This document shows, in pieces, positions 16,616-23,651 of a stretch of DNA of 38,570 bases. The stretch spans positions 1 to 38,570 of the forward strand of contig NZ_JTHN01000154.1 of assembly GCF_001399685.1 (NCBI RefSeq). The letters run 5' to 3'. This DNA comes from Paenibacillus sp. A3 (GTDB lineage Bacteria; Bacillota; Bacilli; Paenibacillales; NBRC-103111). Position numbers and translations under genes: made by a program. The stretch's first letter is position 1; the number at the start of each line of letters is the position of its first letter. The notes beneath the pieces were generated by a model. The model was not told where the DNA came from. It made no database searches and saw nothing but the letters and a program-made list of their open reading frames with translations.

Positions 16616-17488
16616 TTAGCTTTTATGATTAAGTTTAGTCATGCCGTTCGCAAGTTCCCGGATCGCCTGACGGCTTCGGTCGAGGTACATGACGGACTGC
16701 TCGTAGTTGTTGCTTGCGACCCCGAGGTATAAAATATCGATCACGTTAAGCTGGGTAATCCGGGACGACATCGCCCCGCTTCGGATCTCGTTCTCCGTCG
16801 AGGAGATGCAGAGCGGAATGTCCGTGTACTGGGCGAGCGTCGTGCTGCCGTACTTCGTGATGCCGATGGTTACGGCGCCGTTCTGCTGAGCGGCCTTCAG
16901 GGCGGCGATGACTTCCTTCGTTTCACCGGAGTACGAGATGCCGACGGCGACGTCCTCTTCGGTCAGGGTAACTGCCGACGCAAGCTGCACATGCGGATCG
17001 GCAAAGCAAAAGCACGTCCGGTTGATGCGCAAAAATTTCTGCTGCGCGTCCTGACCGATCAAGTTGGAAGCGCCGATGCCGAAGAAGTAAATCCGCTTCG
17101 CCTCATGAAGCGCCTGCACCGCCTTGGACACCTGCTCCAAATCGAGAATTTTCACCGTGTCGTGGATCGCTTGAATATTATTGTTGGAAACGTGCTGCAC
17201 GATCGTCGCAATCGAATCCTGCGGCCGAATTTCCTGGTAGCCTTGCACGCTCCCCGTTTCCCGGAGGTCTCCCGCCACCTTCAGCTTCAAATCCTGGTAG
17301 CCCTTCACGCCCATCGATTTGCACAACCGGATGATGGCGGCCTGACTGGCTCCGCTCGCTTCGGCCAACTGGGCGACGGACAGCTCGATCATCCGCTCGG
17401 GATGCGCGAGCACGTACTCCGCGACCTTTTTCTCCGAAGGATTCAGCCCTTCTAAAATCTCTCTTAACCGAACCAAACCTCCATGCAT
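16616..17488 (-). CDS. murR: RpiR/MurR-family transcriptional regulator
   Basis: A 290-residue regulator. Residues of about 1-75 are the HTH_6 DNA-binding domain (NPSEKKVAEYVLAHPE, LSVAQLAEASGASQAAIIRLCKSMG); residues of about 120-255 are an SIS sugar-phosphate domain (IYFFGIGASNLIGQD, GISYSGETKEVI, VTIGITKYG). Known MurR proteins repress MurNAc genes and respond to MurNAc-6-phosphate, the product of the divergent kinase and of AnmK. ATG 17488 has GAGGGGG with an 8-base spacer; a GTG at 17497 overlaps that site and is less likely. First gene of the nine-gene minus-strand operon and divergent from murK-murQ. Confidence 0.9.
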   Translation of the reverse strand: MHGGLVRLREILEGLNPSEKKVAEYVLAHPERMIELSVAQLAEASGASQAAIIRLCKSMGVKGYQDLKLKVAGDLRETGSVQGYQEIRPQDSIATIVQHVSNNNIQAIHDTVKILDLEQVSKAVQALHEAKRIYFFGIGASNLIGQDAQQKFLRINRTCFCFADPHVQLASAVTLTEEDVAVGISYSGETKEVIAALKAAQQNGAVTIGITKYGSTTLAQYTDIPLCISSTENEIRSGAMSSRITQLNVIDILYLGVASNNYEQSVMYLDRSRQAIRELANGMTKLNHKS

Positions 17489-17507
17489 TGCGCTCACCCC
17501 CTCTTTT

Positions 17508-17528
17508 TATGTAAGTTATTATTACATA
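17508..17528. promoter_or_regulatory. Perfect palindrome in the murR leader
   Basis: TATGTAA and TTACATA form a perfect 7-bp inverted repeat around a 7-base spacer, with arm centres 14 bp apart. It lies about 50 bases downstream of the predicted murR start site and 20 bases before the start codon. It could be an operator for an unknown regulator or an AT-rich hairpin in the leader. Confidence 0.45.
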
Positions 17529-17560
17529 TTACGTTACTAAATAAAACACAATGACGTTAT

Positions 17561-17574
17561 TGATACCGTTTCCA
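17561..17574. promoter_or_regulatory. Candidate cre site (CcpA)
   Basis: TGATACCGTTTCCA matches the catabolite-responsive-element pattern with one mismatch in the left arm. It lies just downstream of the predicted murR transcription start, a position suited to repression. Glucose control of MurNAc genes is known in Bacillus. Confidence 0.45.
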
Positions 17575-17586
17575 ACGATCAAACTT

Positions 17587-17615
17587 ATTATAGCCCATTT
17601 GAAATTTTAAATCAA
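17587..17615 (-). promoter_or_regulatory. Sigma-A promoter of the murR-to-anmK operon
   Basis: On the minus strand TTGATT (17615-17610), a 17-bp spacer and a perfect TATAAT (17592-17587) form a strong promoter. TGAAATTTT (17600-17608) lies inside the spacer and recurs at 17632-17640, next to the opposite promoter; RpiR-family sites commonly contain TGAAA half-sites, so both copies are candidate MurR operators. Confidence 0.75.
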
Positions 17616-17642
17616 TATTATTTTTACAACGTGAAATTTTGT

Positions 17643-17672
17643 TTTACAAACTAAGCTTCGTTGTCTTATACT
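17643..17672 (+). promoter_or_regulatory. Sigma-A promoter of the murK-murQ operon
   Basis: TTTACA (17643-17648), an 18-bp spacer and TATACT (17667-17672) lie 26 bases before the kinase start. GTGAAA-N5-TTTTAC (17631-17647), an imperfect inverted repeat, overlaps the -35 box and could be the MurR operator on this side. Confidence 0.65.
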
Positions 17673-17697
17673 CAAATTAGCAAAGAAGGTGATAAAG

Positions 17698-18639
17698 ATG
17701 GAATACATCGTCGGAATCGATGGCGGAGGCACTAAAACGGAAGCGATCGTCATCGACACTTCGGGCAACAAGCTCTTCGGCTGTACGGGCGAATCGACGA
17801 ATTCTAAAGCGATTGGCTTCGAGCGGGCTTCCCGTCATCTGGAAGCCGTGCTGGACGAAGTGCTTCAACATGAAGCCTGCGCAAGCGGACGATGTCTGGC
17901 CGTCTGCATCGGCATGGCCGGCACAGATACACCGGAGGAAAAGCAAGCGGTCGAGGCCATTCTTCGGGCCTATCAGGCCCGAATCGGCGCTTCGTTCGAG
18001 GTGTTCGTGCGCAACGATGCGGAAATCGTCCTGATGGCTTCGCTTCGCCGCGAATACGGCATCGCCGTCGTCTCCGGCACCGGCTCGATCGTCTTCGGCT
18101 GCACGCCGGAAGGCCGGCGCTACCGGGTCGGCGGCTGGGGGCATCTGCTCGGCGATGAGGGAAGCGGTTACCAAATCGGACTTCACGCGCTGCAAGCCGT
18201 GATGCGCAGTCACGACGGCATCAGCCCGGCAACGGCATTGACGGATATGATCCGGCACACGTATGGCTTTGACTCGATTACCGAACTGAAAACGTACATC
18301 TACGGACCGGACATCCGCAAAAAAGACGTCGCCGCCTTCGCCGAACTGTGCATCAACGCAAGCAAGCAAAGGGATGCCGTTGCCTTGCGCATTATCGAAG
18401 CCGCGGCTGCGGAGCTTGCCGTCGCGGCGGCAGCCCTGGTCCGCAAGGACGCCTGGTTCCCGGATTCGGACCTTGTGACGACCGGCTCGGTGTTCAAGCA
18501 TTCTCCTTTGTTCGCCGATACGTTCCGGCAGACGATCTCCGAAACGTTCCCCGGGTTGCGCCTGCACCCGGCTTCCGAGCAGCCCGCCGCTTACGGCGCC
18601 GCCTTGCTCGGCTTCGAGCTCTTTCAAAGAACGCGATAA
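17698..18639 (+). CDS. murK: BadF/BadG-family amino-sugar kinase, MurK-like
   Basis: A 313-residue ASKHA-fold kinase: phosphate-1 loop VGIDGGGTKTEAIVID, AVCIGMAGTD, FVRNDAEIVLMA, adenosine-side VVSGTGSIVFG, and GGWGHLLGDEGSGYQIG. This is the N-acetylglucosamine-kinase/MurK family; Clostridium MurK phosphorylates MurNAc and GlcNAc at O6. With an ABC importer, which delivers unphosphorylated sugar, such a kinase is needed before MurQ can act. ATG 17698 is preferred over the in-frame GTG at 17689, which sits in the ribosome site. It lies 13 bp before murQ. Whether MurNAc, GlcNAc or both are used cannot be read, so the symbol is by context. Confidence 0.82.
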   Translation: MEYIVGIDGGGTKTEAIVIDTSGNKLFGCTGESTNSKAIGFERASRHLEAVLDEVLQHEACASGRCLAVCIGMAGTDTPEEKQAVEAILRAYQARIGASFEVFVRNDAEIVLMASLRREYGIAVVSGTGSIVFGCTPEGRRYRVGGWGHLLGDEGSGYQIGLHALQAVMRSHDGISPATALTDMIRHTYGFDSITELKTYIYGPDIRKKDVAAFAELCINASKQRDAVALRIIEAAAAELAVAAAALVRKDAWFPDSDLVTTGSVFKHSPLFADTFRQTISETFPGLRLHPASEQPAAYGAALLGFELFQRTR

Positions 18640-18652
18640 AGGAGCAGTCCCT

Positions 18653-19564
18653 ATGTATAACCTGCTGAACGAATTAACTACCGAACAGCGCAATCCGAAT
18701 ACGACGCAAATCGACCGGCTCAGTTCCGAGGAAATCGTCCGGCTCATCCACGCGGAGGACCGTTTGGTTACCGAAGCGGTCGGCCGCATCCTGCCGCAAG
18801 TCGCACAGGCGGTCGACCGGATCGTCGCCGCTTTTCAGCGGCAGGGCCGGCTGTTCTACATCGGCGCCGGCACCAGCGGGCGTCTCGGCATTCTCGATGC
18901 GTCCGAATGTCCGCCGACCTATGGAACGGACCCGTCCATGGTGCAGGGCATCATCGCGGGGGGCTTTCAAGCGGTCAAGGACCCGGTCGAGGGCGCGGAA
19001 GACAGCGAGGAGCTTGGCGCGAAGGATATCGACGAGCATGGCGTCACGGACCGCGACGTAGTCGTCGGCATCGCTGCCAGCGGCCGCACCCCTTATGTAC
19101 TCGGCGCCATGAAGCGCGCGAAGGAAAAGCAAGCGACCGTGATCGGCTTGTGCAATAACGAGCACACCCCGATGGCCGGCATCGCCGATCTGATGCTGGA
19201 AGCCGTCGCCGGCCCGGAGGTCGTGCTCGGCTCGACCCGCATGAAATCGGGCACCGCGCAGAAGCTGATTCTGAACATGCTGACGACCGCCTCCATGATC
19301 CGCATCGGCAAAGTATACGAGAATCTCATGGTCGACGTTCTGCCTTCCAACGAGAAGCTCGTCTACCGTGCCAAACGGATTATCGGTATGGCGACCGGCG
19401 CGCCGGACGATGTGATCAGCGAAGCATATAACGAGTCCGAAAGACATGTCAAAACCGCGATCGTCATGATTTTGGCAAAGACGGACCGGGACGGCGCGCG
19501 CGAGCTGCTGGAACGTTCGGGCGGCTTTGTACGCCAGGCGGTGGCGCTGGCGAACGGCAATTAA
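18653..19564 (+). CDS. murQ: N-acetylmuramic acid 6-phosphate etherase
   Basis: A 303-residue MurQ of normal length with an SIS fold. Motifs: TEQRNPNT at the N-terminus, GRLFYIGAGTSGRLGILDASECPPTYG with the catalytic Glu, GVTDRDVVVGIAASGRTPYV, and LGSTRMKSGTAQKLILNML. It removes the lactyl ether of MurNAc-6-phosphate to give GlcNAc-6-phosphate and D-lactate. AAAGGAG precedes ATG 18653. It receives substrate from both the MurK-like kinase and AnmK. nagA and nagB, needed for the next steps, are not in the window. Confidence 0.96.
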   Translation: MYNLLNELTTEQRNPNTTQIDRLSSEEIVRLIHAEDRLVTEAVGRILPQVAQAVDRIVAAFQRQGRLFYIGAGTSGRLGILDASECPPTYGTDPSMVQGIIAGGFQAVKDPVEGAEDSEELGAKDIDEHGVTDRDVVVGIAASGRTPYVLGAMKRAKEKQATVIGLCNNEHTPMAGIADLMLEAVAGPEVVLGSTRMKSGTAQKLILNMLTTASMIRIGKVYENLMVDVLPSNEKLVYRAKRIIGMATGAPDDVISEAYNESERHVKTAIVMILAKTDRDGARELLERSGGFVRQAVALANGN

Positions 19565-19597
19565 CACGGGATCGAGAAACAAGGAGGAGAATTTACG

Positions 19598-20740
19598 GTG
19601 GCAGACATACGGCTCGTCCGTCCGGACGAGATGGCCGAAGCGGTCACGCTTTCGGACTCGATTTTTCGCGATGCGCAGCAGATTTCGATGAAGCCTGCGT
19701 TTCCCGACGTGTTTTCAACGGCCTTGGGCCAGTCTTACGGAGCGTTCGAGAACGGCAAGCTGGTCTCGTTCATGGGACTCGTGCCGGTCACGATCCGCAT
19801 CGGCAAAGCAGCGCTCGCCACGTATCAGCTCGGCTCCGTGGGCACCGATCCGGATGCCCGGGGTAAAGGCTACGCCAGCCTGATTTTACATCGCATTTTT
19901 GAACATATCGACATGGCGGGAGCGTCCCTGCTGCTCATTTCGGGCGGCCGTTCCTTATACACGCGGGTCAATTGTCTGCCGTTCGGCGTTGTCCGGAGGT
20001 ATACGGTGGATGCCGCTGCAGCACAAGCCCTGCAAAGCCGGTACGCTTCCGAAGGAGTGCGGGTGCGCGATCTCAAGCCGACCGATTGGCTGTATCTGCG
20101 GGAGCTGGCGGGCGCAAGATTGGCCCGCTTCGAGCACAGCGTCACCGACTTGGCGAATCTGGTCCATAACGAGGCGCTCGTCAGCTGCATCAAGATGAAG
20201 CACCGGGTGCTCGTCGCCGAGCGGGACGGCAAGCCTGCGGCGTTTCTTGTCGCCGCCGTGCCGAATCCGCCGCTCGTCCCAAAGCGGATTCCTTTCCTGA
20301 TCGAAGCCGCCGGGGACGGCCCGGCCATTGCGCTGCTGGCCGCGCATGCACTCAAGCGGCTGGAGCTGGAGCAGATCCAGCTCCCGGTTTCCGTGCACGA
20401 AAGCGATTGGCTGGAGGCGCTCGAACCGGTGCCGTATCAAGAGGAACCGAATCAAGGCACAGTCTACGTGGTCCGGCCCGAGCGCTTGATCGAGCAGCTC
20501 CGGCCGTACTGGGAGGAAGCGGCTCAGGGCCGTCATGAGGCGCTCCGCGTGCAATCGGCAGGCGACGGCCGGGTCAAGCTCGAATACGATGGCTTGTCGG
20601 CAGAGCTGGACCCGCAGGCGTTCATCTCGCTCGTCTTCGGAGGAGACGAAGGCATGGCGGAGCATTCCGCGCTTCGCAACTCCTTGAAAGAGCTGTTCCC
20701 GGTGCCGTTTCCGTTTACGGCCGGGTTGAATTATGTGTGA
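19598..20740 (+). CDS. GNAT-family N-acetyltransferase of unknown substrate
   Basis: A 380-residue protein starting at GTG 19598 behind AAGGAGGAG. The N-terminal 140 residues are a GNAT fold with the acetyl-CoA loop LGSVGTDPDARGKGYASLIL; the C-terminal part looks like a second, degenerate GNAT-type domain as in Eis-like enzymes, ending with a sterol-carrier-like tail. It is the third gene of the murK-murQ operon and is followed by a terminator. Eis-like enzymes acetylate amines. Because Bacillales peptidoglycan is often N-deacetylated, re-acetylation of imported glucosamine or muramic acid units is an attractive but unproven role. Confidence 0.75.
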   Translation: MADIRLVRPDEMAEAVTLSDSIFRDAQQISMKPAFPDVFSTALGQSYGAFENGKLVSFMGLVPVTIRIGKAALATYQLGSVGTDPDARGKGYASLILHRIFEHIDMAGASLLLISGGRSLYTRVNCLPFGVVRRYTVDAAAAQALQSRYASEGVRVRDLKPTDWLYLRELAGARLARFEHSVTDLANLVHNEALVSCIKMKHRVLVAERDGKPAAFLVAAVPNPPLVPKRIPFLIEAAGDGPAIALLAAHALKRLELEQIQLPVSVHESDWLEALEPVPYQEEPNQGTVYVVRPERLIEQLRPYWEEAAQGRHEALRVQSAGDGRVKLEYDGLSAELDPQAFISLVFGGDEGMAEHSALRNSLKELFPVPFPFTAGLNYV

Positions 20741-20763
20741 TCGGGCTTCGGGCCCGCAATTGA

Positions 20764-20809
20764 AAAAAGACCGTTCTCTTCTGCCCTGGTGGAGAGCGGT
20801 CTTTTTCGC
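20764..20809 (+). terminator. Terminator of the murK-murQ-GNAT operon
   Basis: AAAAAGACCGTTCTC (20764-20778) pairs with GAGAGCGGTCTTTTT (20792-20806), one G-U pair, ending in a T-run. A smaller CGGGCTTCGGGCCCG hairpin precedes it. Confidence 0.9.
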
Positions 20810-20912
20810 GTTCTAGATACTTGCCTGATCCACTTAGAAAATACTTTTATTTCCACATAAGATGCATACTTTTTTAAATAAACGAATTATATATGTGGTG
20901 GAGGTGAGAGCT

Positions 20913-21782
20913 ATGATTTATACGGTAAAACCGGGGGATTCACTTCAACATATTTGTCACAGCTTCCAAGTCAATCCAGAGCGACTGATGACCGTTAACA
21001 GAATGACCGTTCCCGTAATTTCCCCGGGTCAGTCGTTGATCATCCCTGCCACTCCCGCGAGCGAACGACATTATTCGGAGAAAGGCGAGGCAGCACCATG
21101 GAGGGAAGCGGAGGAAAACGATTGGCGGAGCGAAGAAGTGCCTCGTCCCCAAGATACGCAACCCATACCCGGTACGTGGCCTGATTTCCCGGAAGTTAAA
21201 AAAGGCCATCAAATTTCCGTCTTCAAAGCGAGAGATATCAGGAAAAACATTCCCATATACAACGCAAGAGCCGCTTATTTCTTTATGAGCAAAATGGCAG
21301 TAGAAGCAACGGGATGCTTTTCGATTTGCGACCATTCCGTCAGCCCATGCGGAAACTGTTTCAGGAGTGAAACCGTCCCCTTCTATGTCATCCCTCATAA
21401 TACAAATTGGGTAAGTCTAGGGGATTATGGAGTGGTTATCAATACGAGAACAAAAGAAGCGGCATACGCAATTTGTGCAGATTGGGGCCCTAAACAAGAT
21501 ACCATCGTGCTTGCGGGGAACACGTCGTTCTCAGGTAAAATAGGCGAAGGCTCGGTTGATCTCGGTAAGCGTCTCAACATTAAGGATATCACGCCAAACC
21601 CGTTAAGAGCCTTTGAGCCTTTCGGAATTCTGTATATTATATTTCCCAATTCAGCTAACGGCGTTAGAACGATTAAGAGTGTGCCGGAAATAAACCGGGA
21701 TGCACATCGTTTTTTTAGAAAATGGGGAGGGTGGCCTCAGGCTAAGTTCGTGCTCGATGAGCACTATAATATTACGATCTAA
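20913..21782 (+). CDS. LysM protein with GH75-like chitosanase domain
   Basis: A 289-residue protein starting MIYTVKPGDSLQHICHSF behind GGAGGTG; the upstream in-frame ATG at 20862 is less likely. Residues 1-46 are one LysM glycan-binding domain. Residues of about 90-280 resemble GH75: FYVIPHN, SLGDYGVVINTRTKEAAYAICADWGP, IGEGSVDLGKRLNI and GILYIIFPNS. The presumed catalytic Asp190 and Glu212 are both present but separated by an insertion of about 13 residues. There is no signal peptide, as in spore-coat LysM proteins such as SafA, so assembly onto the spore from the mother cell is plausible. Base composition is clearly more AT-rich than the flanking genes. The next gene is a paralogue 27 bp downstream. 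Confidence 0.72.
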   Translation: MIYTVKPGDSLQHICHSFQVNPERLMTVNRMTVPVISPGQSLIIPATPASERHYSEKGEAAPWREAEENDWRSEEVPRPQDTQPIPGTWPDFPEVKKGHQISVFKARDIRKNIPIYNARAAYFFMSKMAVEATGCFSICDHSVSPCGNCFRSETVPFYVIPHNTNWVSLGDYGVVINTRTKEAAYAICADWGPKQDTIVLAGNTSFSGKIGEGSVDLGKRLNIKDITPNPLRAFEPFGILYIIFPNSANGVRTIKSVPEINRDAHRFFRKWGGWPQAKFVLDEHYNITI

Positions 21783-21809
21783 TGTCTGTTCGCCCAAGGA
21801 GGGAGGATC

Positions 21810-23129
21810 ATGTGGTATATTGTACAACCGGGAGACTGCTTATCCCGAATTTCCCAGCATTTCGGTGTCCCAATACAAACATTGATTTGGACAAATTCGA
21901 TATACAACGGCACCTTATATATAGGTCAGAGACTTTTTATCCCTTCGCCTTCGAGAGCTAACTTAACCTATTATGTGAAGGTGGGAGATACGTTAGACTC
22001 GATTGCCAGACAATTCAACACCACCAAACAAGCGATAATGCAACTCAATAAGTTGGACAGCGACTTCATTGTTCCGGGGCAAAAACTGCAGATTGAGACC
22101 CGCTTCGATCTTACCGACCAGACCACCGCGCCGTATAACAGCCAAGCAGACGAGGCGGCAGCCTCTCCCGAGCAAGATTTGCCAAGCGACACGCCCATGA
22201 GACCTGCTCAAACTTATAAGGTGGATATCGGAGATACATTAGACTCCATTGCCCAAAAATTCGGCACCACCAAAAAAGCTATCATGGAACTCAATAAACT
22301 GGCCAGTGAAGATATCAAAGCAGGACAGATTTTAACCATACCGAACGGAGCCCGTAGTTTCAGACAACCCCCTACTCACTTGCGCCATCCGTCCTCTCCT
22401 GTTCTGGCCCCCTATAAAATAGAGTATATGACTTTTCATGATAGCGGCCTGCAAGCCAATATTAAAACATGGAAAGCGGCCGGCAAAAAAGGGACTGCTT
22501 TTTTCTTTGTGAGCAAAATGTCTGTAACTGCCGCCGGTGCTGCCAAAGCCTTCCATCGGAATAACGAGTTGGCATTTGATTTTTTGAACAAAGCCGGTAG
22601 CGAGGGATACTGGTGGGGTCTGGTCACCGATTCTTCCGGAAACCCTCTCGTTCAAGGAAGCAATGACCCCGCTCCAGGATACTATATTTCCAAGACCGTT
22701 CTATCGGATTGCACGAAGCCGGTTTCCGACCCAACGAGATATCTCGATGCCACCGTAATCCCCTATATTGCGCTTCCCGCCCGCCAAATGATGGGCGCTA
22801 AAATCGGAGACCTTTGTATGGTGATGAATACGATGAATAACAAAATTGGCTACGCAATCGTCGGCGACGCGGGACCAGACGATTCTCTCGGTATCGGTTC
22901 GATCGCTCTTGCCGCGATGCTTGGTATTCCTTCCAGTCCCAAATCAGGAGGTGTCGAGGACGGAATCTTATATCTCGTATTCGCACAGAGTGGAGAAAAT
23001 ATATGTTCGCCGAAAACGCCCCGACAAATCACGGAACAGGCTCAACAGTTATTTGAACAATGGGGAGGAATGAACCAGATTTATACCCTGTTTAGAAAAT
23101 TTCCCCTTAGCTATAAAACCACCCAATAA
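21810..23129 (+). CDS. Triple-LysM protein with GH75-like domain lacking the catalytic Glu
   Basis: A 439-residue protein starting MWYIVQPGDCLSRISQHF behind AAGGAGGGAGG. LysM domains lie at about 1-46, 52-96 and 134-178; the second and third share GDTLDSIA and AIMxLNKL and look like a recent duplication, joined by a Gln/Asp/Ser-rich linker. Residues of about 200-430 are GH75-like: ISKTVLSDCTKPVSDPTRYLDATVIPYIALP (pieces of it), KIGDLCMVMN, GYAIVGDAGP, IGSIALAAMLGIPSSPKSGG and ILYLVFAQSG. Asp353 is kept, but the position expected for the catalytic Glu is Ile362, so it may bind rather than cut glycan. No signal peptide. Forms an operon with its paralogue and ends at a terminator. Confidence 0.72.
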   Translation: MWYIVQPGDCLSRISQHFGVPIQTLIWTNSIYNGTLYIGQRLFIPSPSRANLTYYVKVGDTLDSIARQFNTTKQAIMQLNKLDSDFIVPGQKLQIETRFDLTDQTTAPYNSQADEAAASPEQDLPSDTPMRPAQTYKVDIGDTLDSIAQKFGTTKKAIMELNKLASEDIKAGQILTIPNGARSFRQPPTHLRHPSSPVLAPYKIEYMTFHDSGLQANIKTWKAAGKKGTAFFFVSKMSVTAAGAAKAFHRNNELAFDFLNKAGSEGYWWGLVTDSSGNPLVQGSNDPAPGYYISKTVLSDCTKPVSDPTRYLDATVIPYIALPARQMMGAKIGDLCMVMNTMNNKIGYAIVGDAGPDDSLGIGSIALAAMLGIPSSPKSGGVEDGILYLVFAQSGENICSPKTPRQITEQAQQLFEQWGGMNQIYTLFRKFPLSYKTTQ

Positions 23130-23138
23130 TCATGCTAT

Positions 23139-23160
23139 CGGGCTTAGGCCCGCTTTTTTT
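23139..23160 (+). terminator. Terminator of the LysM gene pair
   Basis: CGGGC-TTAG-GCCCG stem-loop followed by C and seven T, immediately after the second LysM gene. Confidence 0.88.
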
Positions 23161-23163
23161 GCG

Positions 23164-23192
23164 TTGACAAACGCTTAAAGCGGATTTATATT
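23164..23192 (+). promoter_or_regulatory. Sigma-A promoter of the DoxX gene
   Basis: A perfect TTGACA (23164-23169), 17-bp spacer and TATATT (23187-23192) lie directly after the preceding terminator. Confidence 0.82.
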
Positions 23193-23220
23193 ACTTTATA
23201 GTAATGTTACTTTCGAGTAA
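23190..23220. promoter_or_regulatory. Two tandem TTACT-N4-AGTAA operators
   Basis: ATTACT-TTAT-AGTAAT (23190-23205) and TTACT-TTCG-AGTAA (23207-23220) are perfect inverted repeats with centres 16 bp apart. They cover the end of the -10 box and the transcription start, the place for a repressor. Redox-sensing DUF24/MarR-type repressors of the YodB and CatR kind control a DoxX-family gene (catD) in B. subtilis from similar sites; the regulator here is not encoded nearby. Confidence 0.6.
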
Positions 23221-23246
23221 TATATCTCTGTGAAGGAGCGGTTGTC

Positions 23247-23594
23247 TTGTCCACTCTCGTCGTCGTTATTCAAATTATACTGGCCGGAATGTTCTCCATT
23301 TCTTCCTTTATGAAACTCAAGCGTACGCCGTCGATGGTTCAGCATTGGAACGAATACCGTTACCCAATGTGGTTTTTGACCCTTACGGGCTTGGGAGAGC
23401 TTGCGGGCGTCATCGCGCTTCTTGCGGGCTTCCTTTTTCCCGCGCTGCTGCCGTACGTCGGCGTATTCTTCGTCGCCTTGATGCTGGGGGCGATTCACGC
23501 GCATCTGTTCCGGGCGAAGCACCGGCCAGTAATGGCCGTTAACGCCGCTTTCATGCTTGCGCTGTCCATTGTCATGATCATTGCGACATGGTAA
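23247..23594 (+). CDS. DoxX-family small membrane protein
   Basis: A 115-residue protein with four predicted membrane helices and the DoxX pattern: AGMFSISSFMKLKRTPSMVQHW in the first part (helix then basic loop), GLGELAGVIALLAGF, and HAHLFRAKHRP before the last helix. TTG 23247 is the start, 8 bases after AAGGAG. DoxX relatives (CatD, MhqP) help resist quinones and thiol-reactive compounds; the exact activity is uncertain. It stands alone between a promoter with tandem operators and a bidirectional terminator. Confidence 0.82.
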   Translation: MSTLVVVIQIILAGMFSISSFMKLKRTPSMVQHWNEYRYPMWFLTLTGLGELAGVIALLAGFLFPALLPYVGVFFVALMLGAIHAHLFRAKHRPVMAVNAAFMLALSIVMIIATW

Positions 23595-23605
23595 ACCCCT
23601 ACAGC

Positions 23606-23648
23606 AAAAATAGACCGCCATCCCTCGAGGACGGAGCGGTCTATTTTT
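23606..23648. terminator. Bidirectional terminator
   Basis: AAAAATAGACCGC (23606-23618) and GCGGTCTATTTTT (23636-23648) form a perfect 13-bp stem with A/T tails on both sides, between the DoxX gene and the convergent yda-operon end. Confidence 0.92.
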
Positions 23649-23651
23649 AGT

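Noticed and set aside
17677..18789. Long minus-strand frames opposite murK, murQ, sqr, cstB, anmK and the ABC genes
   Set aside because: All lie opposite genes with intact family motifs, have Arg/His-rich composition and lack ribosome sites; they are a by-product of GC-rich codon use.
20820..20912. Sigma-E or sigma-K sporulation promoter before the first LysM gene
   Set aside because: CATACTTTT resembles a -10 box of these factors, but no matching -35 box at proper spacing could be found. The spore role rests on protein features only.
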